This document shows positions 54,557-61,121 of a DNA stretch of 64,000 nt, one piece after another; position 1 is the first letter of the stretch; the number at the start of each line of letters is the position of its first letter. The notes below the pieces were generated by a model that was given only the letters and a program-made list of their open reading frames with translations, was not told the DNA's origin and did no database searches. Source of the stretch: an uncultured Lachnospiraceae bacterium (GTDB taxonomy: Bacteria; Bacillota; Clostridia; Lachnospirales; Lachnospiraceae); NCBI GenBank assembly GCA_910578605.1, contig CAJTQG010000005.1, positions 1-64,000 on the forward strand, written 5' to 3'. A program made the translations under genes and the position numbers.

Positions 54557-55608
54557 GAATTTTGGGAGGCGGTGTAATGTTGGGTGATGTGGATTTCTTT
54601 TAGAAGTAAGTATCCTATTGGTCCTAAAATAAAGCCTGCAAGCCCAAATAGTCGATAACCAATGTAAAGGCTTAATAGGGATTCCACAGGGTGAATCCCT
54701 ATTTTGTTGCCAATGATTTTTGGCTCTAAATATTGTCGGACTAAGTAGCATATAATAAACAATATAGCAAGTATTACAGCGTAAAAGTATTCTCCCATTA
54801 GAATCATGATCAGCGCCCAGGGAATTAAAATTGCCCCGCAACCAATCATGGGAAGAGCATCTAAAAATCCGATGATAATACTGCATAAAAGTGCATAGGA
54901 ATTATGACATAAGCTTAATCCGATAAACATAATAAGTGATGTGAACAACATAATAATTAGTTGGGCTTTAAAGTAAGCGGTAAGTATGATTCGCAGTTTT
55001 CCGGTCACTAAGTTCATTTCCCTTGAGAAGAGATGAGAATTTTTCTTATAGCGAAATAATTCCAAATCTTTTGTAAGAAAAAATGTAGATAAAATAAAAA
55101 TTAATAGGGCGCCGAGAATTTCTACAAAGGAGACCATAGTGGGAATGGAGAAATTCATAACGGCGGGTATAATCTTTTCGGACGTTCTCTGGAAAAAATC
55201 GGAAATTCCGTTTTCTACTAGGTATGTTATGCTTCCATTGCGAAAGGAAAATGTTTTTTCAACACTGTAGCAAAACCTAGTTAGGTGAGAATTTAGCATA
55301 TGCTCATAGAAATTCCAGTTTCTGAGGAGATAACAGAGTTCTATGTAGCATTGCCGAAGAATGTATCCTAACACCAAAATTAAAAATCCTAAAAATAACA
55401 CAATAGGAATCATAGCACAGATAGTTTTGGGCAGATGTGTCTTTTCTCGCAGCCACAGAACGCAAGGATGCAGACAGACTGCACATGCATAGGCGAGAAT
55501 AAATGGTAAAAACAGAGGAAGCAAAAATCGAAATGATAAATAAAGTGCGATGCATGCTGCTGAAAATGTAAATAAAGTTTTATATTTTGCAAGTTGAGAT
55601 GGGTTCAT
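54553..55608 (-). CDS. AI-2E / YtvI-family membrane protein
   Basis: 351 residues from MNPSQLAKYKTLF with GAGGA upstream. Seven to eight membrane helices, the start FRFLLPLFLPFILAYACAV, the LVTGKLRIILTAYFKAQLII segment, and the end QYLEPKIIGNKIGIHPVESL follow the PerM/AI-2E transporter family, closest in type to the sporulation membrane protein YtvI. Substrate unknown; members export small molecules or ions. It converges on the OLD gene with a 4-nt overlap of stop regions. Confidence 0.85.
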   Translation of the reverse strand: MNPSQLAKYKTLFTFSAACIALYLSFRFLLPLFLPFILAYACAVCLHPCVLWLREKTHLPKTICAMIPIVLFLGFLILVLGYILRQCYIELCYLLRNWNFYEHMLNSHLTRFCYSVEKTFSFRNGSITYLVENGISDFFQRTSEKIIPAVMNFSIPTMVSFVEILGALLIFILSTFFLTKDLELFRYKKNSHLFSREMNLVTGKLRIILTAYFKAQLIIMLFTSLIMFIGLSLCHNSYALLCSIIIGFLDALPMIGCGAILIPWALIMILMGEYFYAVILAILFIICYLVRQYLEPKIIGNKIGIHPVESLLSLYIGYRLFGLAGFILGPIGYLLLKEIHITQHYTASQNS

Positions 55609-55773
55609 AGTAATCCTCATTTCTGCGCTGTGTAAATGTGTTAACATAATGGGATTATATGTTAATCAGCGCACAGTTCTCACTTCCATGTCTCATTTGA
55701 AAAGTGATTTAACATAATTGGCTCTATTAACAGTATGCAGACAAACTTCAAATTTATTCATAAGATTCTTACG

Positions 55774-55802
55774 TTGACCTTTTAACTTTCGTGTCATATA
55801 AT
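55774..55802 (+). promoter_or_regulatory. sigma-A promoter of the CDF gene
   Basis: TTGACC (55774-55779), 17-nt spacer, TATAAT (55797-55802). Transcription near 55809 gives an unusually long leader of about 215 nt. A second TATAAT lies at 55930-55935 without a good -35. Confidence 0.7.
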
Positions 55803-55839
55803 GTTGGTATCAAGTGAGGCAATATATTTTAGCTGAAGT

Positions 55840-55897
55840 TGATGGAGTGCCCTGAAGGGCACGCAGGTCATAAGGAATCCGCTTGTCATAAGGGTTC
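55840..55897 (+). ncRNA. structured leader of the CDF gene, candidate riboswitch
   Basis: Downstream of the promoter are a hairpin GTGCCC-TGAA-GGGCAC and a 9-bp stem AAGGAATCC...GGGTTCCTT (one wobble) followed by CTTTGG, with the direct repeat GTCATAAGG in and before its loop. Further on, CTGTCAAA and TTTGACGG face each other around AAAAAACGG...TTTTTT. The arrangement resembles a metal-sensing leader, but I could not match it to yybP-ykoY (Mn) or NiCo aptamers. Only a folding and homology test can identify it. Confidence 0.4.
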
Positions 55898-56025
55898 CTT
55901 CTTTGGCCAATTATAAAAAGGACTGGTGTATAATAGAATGGTTACCTGTCAAAAAACGGAGGAACGATTTTTTCTAGGTGTTTGACGGAATGTGACTGTA
56001 CATTGGTAATGGAAATGAGGAAGGC

Positions 56026-57177
56026 ATGATTACATTATTGGCAAAGTTGTGTATTAAGAAAGAAACAGAGGAAGAAAAAAGAAAAGCATATGGTACATTG
56101 TGCGGCAGCGTTGGTATATTTTTAAATATTTGCTTATTTATTGGGAAATATATAGGTGGGGTTATCAGCGGTTCTGTGGCAATTATGGCGGATGCCTTCA
56201 ATAACTTATCGGATGCAGGATCTTCATTTGTGACGCTTGTAGGATTTTGGTTTGCCGGAAAAAAGCCGGATTCAGATCATCCCTTTGGACATGGAAGATT
56301 CGAATATATTTCAGGTTTTGTAGTATCTATGGCAATATTGCTGATGGGGGTAGAATTAGCCAGAACTTCTGTGGGAAAGATAATTCATCCTCAAGAAATT
56401 GATACGACAATGGCAGCATTTGTTATATTGCTGATTTCCGTGTGTGTGAAGGTATATATGTTTGCATATAATTATACCATTGGAAAAAAAATACATTCCA
56501 TGGCTATGGCAGCAACAGCACTTGACAGTATCAGTGATGCCGTAGCCACTATGGTTGTATTTTTTTCTATGCTGATTGCAAAATATATTCATATTAATGT
56601 AGATGGAATCAGTGGCCTGATCGTGTCTGTGTTTATTTTGTACACTGGTTACAGTGCGGCGAGGGAAACGATTAGTCCGCTTCTAGGGAGGGCGCCGGAC
56701 CCTGAGGTGGTGGAGAAAATAAAAGAAATAGTAAATAAATACGAAGATGTGGTGGGAATGCATGATTTGGTAATTCACGACTATGGACCAGGCAGAATGA
56801 TGGTATCTCTTCATGCAGAAGTGTCGGGAGCGGGCAATATATTTGTGCTTCATGATGCTATAGATAGATTGGAAAAACATATTAACAAAGAACTTTGCTG
56901 TGAGACGGTGGTGCATATGGATCCTGTAGAGACTGATAATCAGCAGATTCAGGAGATTAAAAGAGATGTGGAAAATAAGATTCGTCAGTACGACGAAGCA
57001 ATGTCCATTCATGATTTTCGAGTGGTTCCCGGAAAGTCAGCAACCAACTTGCTTTTTGATTTGGTAGTTCCCTATAACAAGTCAGATACAAAAGAGCAGT
57101 TAGAGAACCAGATGGATCAGCTGGTGAAGGAGCTTGACAGTCAATATCATGCCATTATTCATATAGATAGGGCATAA
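56026..57177 (+). CDS. cation diffusion facilitator, probably Mn efflux
   Basis: 383 residues. Six membrane helices and a C-terminal ZT-dimer domain (about 215-290), plus an extra C-terminal stretch with a second dimer-like half (EIKRDVENKIRQYDEAMSIH). The metal site is DAFNNLSDA in helix 2 (NxxxD) and ALDSISDA in helix 5 (DxxxD). Zinc carriers usually have HxxxD in helix 5; DxxxD with Asn in helix 2 is the pattern of manganese exporters such as MntE, so Mn2+ is more likely than Zn2+. HPFGHGRFEY follows helix 2 as usual. It expels metal in exchange for protons. The leader may be metal-responsive. Confidence 0.88.
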   Translation: MITLLAKLCIKKETEEEKRKAYGTLCGSVGIFLNICLFIGKYIGGVISGSVAIMADAFNNLSDAGSSFVTLVGFWFAGKKPDSDHPFGHGRFEYISGFVVSMAILLMGVELARTSVGKIIHPQEIDTTMAAFVILLISVCVKVYMFAYNYTIGKKIHSMAMAATALDSISDAVATMVVFFSMLIAKYIHINVDGISGLIVSVFILYTGYSAARETISPLLGRAPDPEVVEKIKEIVNKYEDVVGMHDLVIHDYGPGRMMVSLHAEVSGAGNIFVLHDAIDRLEKHINKELCCETVVHMDPVETDNQQIQEIKRDVENKIRQYDEAMSIHDFRVVPGKSATNLLFDLVVPYNKSDTKEQLENQMDQLVKELDSQYHAIIHIDRA

Positions 57178-57323
57178 TGAGATTATTAAATCTATATATT
57201 ATTTTTTAATAATTCTTAATTGTTTTTTTATAAACCAAACACAATTTGGACACAAAGTTTATTTATACTTTGTACATACTATTAAACAGATAGTATACAA
57301 CTTAACATTTTCATAACTCTGCT

Positions 57324-57399
57324 GGATGTGAGGTTTAAGCTTTGCATCCAGCATCCCCCCGAATGATTGGAATCATAGTATTATGATTCCTTTTTTTTC
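57324..57399 (+). terminator. double hairpin terminator after the CDF gene
   Basis: TGCTGGATG and CATCCAGCA pair around a 16-nt loop, then GGAATCATA-GTAT-TATGATTCC (57369-57390) is followed by eight T. The spacer from 57178 to 57560 contains no gene that I can support. Confidence 0.85.
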
Positions 57400-57560
57400 T
57401 TATAAAATTGACTGGCCGCCTTTGATAGCACTGTCATGGATGAAAGTAGATTGCTTTATGTCATGCACATATATTGGCTGTTTGCTTGGAATTACTTTCA
57501 TAGTGAAACCTACTTTACTATAAAGAAAAAACTTCGGGGGATGCAGGGCGGCGGTGGGAG

Positions 57561-57821
57561 TTATTCATGCTCTTTCTCGTGCATGTATTTTTCCTTAGTC
57601 GCCATTCCTCCGCGAATGTGCCGCTCTGATTTGTTGGTATCGAGTACCTTGCGAGCCTGGGCTGCCAATGTAGGATTTACCAAAACCAAACGTTCGATTA
57701 AATCCTTATGTGCGGTACTCTTGCTCACTCCGAATTTTTTTGCTGCCTGACGTACAGTAGCATTTGTCTCGATAATATATTGCCCAATGGCGATAGAACG
57801 CTGCTCAATATAATCTTTCAA
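57561..57821 (-). CDS. spoIIID: sporulation transcription factor SpoIIID
   Basis: 86 residues, standard length. MKDYIEQRSIAIGQYIIETN, the helix-turn-helix ATVRQAAKKFGVSKSTAHKD and the basic C-terminal ARKVLDTNKSERHIRGGMAT are those of SpoIIID, the mother-cell regulator between sigma-E and sigma-K. The start codon is TTG with AGGGGA 7 nt before it. The 400-bp region upstream carries a structured RNA candidate on the same strand. Confidence 0.95.
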   Translation of the reverse strand: MKDYIEQRSIAIGQYIIETNATVRQAAKKFGVSKSTAHKDLIERLVLVNPTLAAQARKVLDTNKSERHIRGGMATKEKYMHEKEHE

Positions 57822-57875
57822 TGAAATCCCCTATAAAATGTTGTTGATACATTGTATGCGGAAGAAATAAAAAAA

Positions 57876-58025
57876 GAACTTACAATGGTAAGTTCCTAAT
57901 ATAATGAATCAATTATTCTCTTGGGGGGTACCTAGCAACTTGCGCTGCTAGGTATGAGTATGAAAAACGGTATATTCAACAGATAGGGTATATTGAATAT
58001 ACAAGCACCACTTGCGTGGTACAAA
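57876..58025 (-). ncRNA. candidate structured small RNA upstream of spoIIID
   Basis: On the minus strand four stems follow each other: ACCAC-GCAA-GTGGT (58007-58020), GTATATTCA/TGAATATAC (57970-58002), TACCTAGCA/TGCTAGGTA (57929-57954) and a terminator GAACTTAC-CATT-GTAAGTTC (57876-57895) with seven T behind it. Two loops carry GCAA, a GNRA-type sequence only on this strand. There is a promoter at 58032-58060. No open frame fits. It ends 55 nt before the spoIIID start, so it is either a standalone sRNA or an upstream leader; a sporulation sRNA would fit its neighbour but the family is not recognised. Confidence 0.6.
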
Positions 58026-58031
58026 GCCAGT

Positions 58032-58060
58032 ATAGTATGCTAATGTGATGGTTATGTGAA
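58032..58060 (-). promoter_or_regulatory. promoter of the structured small RNA
   Basis: Minus-strand TTCACA (58055-58060), 17-nt spacer, TACTAT (58032-58037). The predicted start near 58025 leads straight into the first stem. Confidence 0.5.
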
Positions 58061-58149
58061 AATTCTAAAGAAAGTTAAAAAAATTTTTGCTTGTTTTTTT
58101 CTGATGTCCATTACGCTTGTTTGATTTACTGATTTTTGTCAAAGGACAT

Positions 58150-58165
58150 AATTGTAATTACAATT
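58150..58165. promoter_or_regulatory. 16-bp palindrome upstream of the surface protein gene
   Basis: AATTGTAATTACAATT is a perfect palindrome 75 bp before the start at 58240 and about 45 bp before a TATAAT at 58211-58216. Such a dyad is typical of a repressor or activator site. Confidence 0.4.
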
Positions 58166-58239
58166 GTCATATGATAAAATAAAGTAAATTTGTTATTTGT
58201 CGTAAGCTGTATAATGTCGAAGATTGTGGAGGAAAGGTT

Positions 58240-61068
58240 ATGGACAGTAAATGGAAAAAGAAACTGATTAAATTTTATGAGACACATAAAATATTAGGAT
58301 ATATTTTTATTGTGGCTGCGGCTTTTTTTATTGTACTGAAAAAAAGAAAAGCACAGCACAAGAGTTATTACAGCACTTGCAGTAGAAGAATTGCATTGGT
58401 TATGTCGGCTGTTATTATTTTGACAGATTTATTTTCACCCCAGGTAATTGGAACATGGGACAAGGCATATGGGGCAACTTCAGGTATACCGTTGGAGTGG
58501 AGTGAGTTGGAGGTGGATTATGTTCCGCTGAATGCCATTATGGACCAGGATGGTAATATTTATGTGTTTGATTGGAACAATGGTTTGTTAAAAAAATATG
58601 ATAAGACAGGCAAGGAGCCTGAGGGATGGACTTCCCCACAGACTGTTGCCACAGCGCCTATTGGTCTTTGTTTTGACAAAAGCGGAGATATATTACTGCC
58701 GAATAAGGACGGAACTGGCTTGGCTGTCGTAGACAGGGAGAGCGGCGCTGATAAGGACAAGACAATTCAAACAGAGGGAAGAGTGGGGGGCTGTGCCTGT
58801 GATGAGGAAGGGAATATATATGTGACAGTAAATGGGACTATGGTAAAATACAACGTTGCAGGCGAGAAGCTTTGGAGTGTGAAAACAGGAGCTTCTAGAG
58901 GATTATGTATAGATAATGAGGGGAATTTGTACACCTCTAATGGAAATAGTTCTATTATAAAGGTAACACCGGATGGTAAATTGGATGCTTCTTTTGGTGA
59001 TGAGGGAAAATTAAGAATAAGTGGAAGAGTAACAGACTCTGGAAATGAAATTGTAAATTCTATTGGAGACCCAGTTTTTTACAACGACAATCTTTATTTG
59101 TGTTGCCATGGGTCTAAGCTGTTAATTAAAATATTACAGAATGGACAGGTGCTCAAGGAGGTGGCATCAGACATTGTTCCTAGAGCCTTTATTCAATATA
59201 ACAACTCTTATATTATCATTACACAGTCAGACGCAGTTGGGAAAATACAAAATATGGAGTTGCCTAATGTTGAATTACAGAAGGACAATTTTGAATTTTC
59301 AGTAGAAAAAGCGGAGCTGATAGAGGGGGGCCAGGAAAGTGTTAAGTTATCTATTCAATCCGACTGTACAAAAGATTACATAGTAAAGGCTAAACTGTTT
59401 AATAAGTATACAAATCAATATGCTTCTGATATCACAAGTTCCGAAACAAAGCTGCAGGATGGAAATGCACAGCTTACACTGACTCCTTCTGGTGATGGAT
59501 GGAAAATGGGTGTCTACGATATTCGTTTGGAGTTCAGCAGTGTTATGGGTTCAACAGAGCTGTCAGAGCTGGTTGATACTAACATTGTGCTTAGAGTGGG
59601 ATGTTATAGTGTGGACTATACATTGGAGCATGTGAGAATTGAGCCTATGAAGGAATACATAGAGATAGAGGATGGGGAGCAGGATTACAGTCTTTCGTTT
59701 ACAGTGATACCAGAGGAGGGATATACGCTTTCACCCTTAGGGGTAAGTGCAACGGGAGGAAAGGTAGAAGTTGACGGAAATGATGTATCCATCACTCAGA
59801 TTCAATCGGATATTAAAGTGAAGGTAAAAGCCACAAAGCCTTTAGAGATAACAGGCGTGAAGGATAAGGGGGTATATTGTGAAAGCCAGACTATTGCCAT
59901 TCAGAATGAAGCGCTAGATTGGGTGGCAGTAAATGATAAAAAAGTGACGCTAAATGAACAGAGGGAATATGTAGTGAAGCCTTCCCCTGATATACAGACA
60001 ATCACCGCAGCGGATATTGTGGGAAATGTCATTTCTGTGAGGATAACAGTTAATGATGGTCATACCTTTGACCAGAAGGAAATGAAAAAAGAGCCAAATT
60101 GCTTAGAAAAAGGTTTGCAGTGGCAAAAATGTTCTGTGTGTGATTATGAAGAGGAACAGGAGATAGAAGCGTTAGGACATGACTGGGAGGAAGATTATAC
60201 CATAGATGTAAAGCCAACTAAGGATAAGCCTGGAAGCAAGTCCATTCACTGTAAACGATGTGATGCAGTGTGTGATGAGAAGGAGATTTTAAAGGGTGAA
60301 ATCAGTTTTGCAGTGGTATGTGAGGCAGGAGCACCCAAGGTTGATGCCATTACAACTAAGGAAGAATTGAGTGAGGCGCTGTTTTCTGAGGAGGAGAAAG
60401 AGAGAATTCTTTACGGGGAGGATGCATTTATTACATTGCGGGTAAAGGACGGAACCGATACGATAAGTCATAAGGATGCGCAATTGATACAGCGTCAGTT
60501 GGGGGACAATATATTAGGTCAATACATTGATGTTTCATTGTATAAAAAAATAGGAAAAGATGAAGAAATACCTGTTCTTCAAACAGAGACAAAAATTAAA
60601 TTTTCCTTACAGGAAATAGGAAAACCCCTAGATTCCCCATCAGAAAAAGTAGGGAAAACTTTTGTGATTGGTGTTCAGGGGGATGAGACATTTGTATTTT
60701 TTGATTTGGATGAGATGGAGGGAACTATTACAATAGAGACTGACAAATTTAGTACATATGCTGTTGCTTATGAAAAGATAGAAATACAGACAGAGGAGAC
60801 AACTACAAAGGAGCCGGAAGTGGAAAAAAAGGAGACAACTGCTCAAGAGATGGAAACAACTACAAAGGAGCCGGTTTCTAAAAGGAAGAAAAAGAAAAAA
60901 GAAGAGACAACGCCTATTGTTCCTAAGAAGAAAAATCCTTTGGCTTCGCCGCCGAAAGCAGGTGATGAAAATCCAGTATTATGGTTATTTATCATGGAGA
61001 TGATTGTGGGAACAGGTGTGTATATGTTATGTCAGTGCAAGAGAAAAAAAGAAAAAATAAAAGAATAG
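58240..61068 (+). CDS. surface protein with NHL-like repeats and PKxGD-type anchor
   Basis: 942 residues. The N-terminus has two hydrophobic stretches (GYIFIVAAAFFIVLKKRKA, then RRIALVMSAVIILTDLF), an unusually long export signal. NHL/propeller-like repeats follow (DQDGNIYVFDWNNGLLKKYD, DEEGNIYVTVNG, DNEGNLYTSNG), then Ig-like segments, a Cys pair region (CSVCDYEE...HCKRCDAV) and a Thr/Glu-rich spacer with TTTKEP repeats. The end has PPKAGDENPV, a membrane helix and basic tail KRKKEKIKE: a variant of the PKTGD sortase motif. It is likely wall-anchored; ligand unknown. A tandem paralogue follows after 53 nt. Confidence 0.8.
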   Translation: MDSKWKKKLIKFYETHKILGYIFIVAAAFFIVLKKRKAQHKSYYSTCSRRIALVMSAVIILTDLFSPQVIGTWDKAYGATSGIPLEWSELEVDYVPLNAIMDQDGNIYVFDWNNGLLKKYDKTGKEPEGWTSPQTVATAPIGLCFDKSGDILLPNKDGTGLAVVDRESGADKDKTIQTEGRVGGCACDEEGNIYVTVNGTMVKYNVAGEKLWSVKTGASRGLCIDNEGNLYTSNGNSSIIKVTPDGKLDASFGDEGKLRISGRVTDSGNEIVNSIGDPVFYNDNLYLCCHGSKLLIKILQNGQVLKEVASDIVPRAFIQYNNSYIIITQSDAVGKIQNMELPNVELQKDNFEFSVEKAELIEGGQESVKLSIQSDCTKDYIVKAKLFNKYTNQYASDITSSETKLQDGNAQLTLTPSGDGWKMGVYDIRLEFSSVMGSTELSELVDTNIVLRVGCYSVDYTLEHVRIEPMKEYIEIEDGEQDYSLSFTVIPEEGYTLSPLGVSATGGKVEVDGNDVSITQIQSDIKVKVKATKPLEITGVKDKGVYCESQTIAIQNEALDWVAVNDKKVTLNEQREYVVKPSPDIQTITAADIVGNVISVRITVNDGHTFDQKEMKKEPNCLEKGLQWQKCSVCDYEEEQEIEALGHDWEEDYTIDVKPTKDKPGSKSIHCKRCDAVCDEKEILKGEISFAVVCEAGAPKVDAITTKEELSEALFSEEEKERILYGEDAFITLRVKDGTDTISHKDAQLIQRQLGDNILGQYIDVSLYKKIGKDEEIPVLQTETKIKFSLQEIGKPLDSPSEKVGKTFVIGVQGDETFVFFDLDEMEGTITIETDKFSTYAVAYEKIEIQTEETTTKEPEVEKKETTAQEMETTTKEPVSKRKKKKKEETTPIVPKKKNPLASPPKAGDENPVLWLFIMEMIVGTGVYMLCQCKRKKEKIKE

Positions 61069-61121
61069 CAGGAATGGTTTTAAGTATGATATAGATGGAA
61101 GGTAAAACTGGAGGGAAAAAT

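Noticed and set aside
55809..56025. yybP-ykoY manganese or NiCo riboswitch
   Set aside because: The conserved internal loops and junction sequences of those aptamers are not present, so only an unassigned structured leader is reported.
57436..57750. Plus-strand open frame of about 104 codons
   Set aside because: It is antisense to spoIIID, whose protein sequence is unmistakable.
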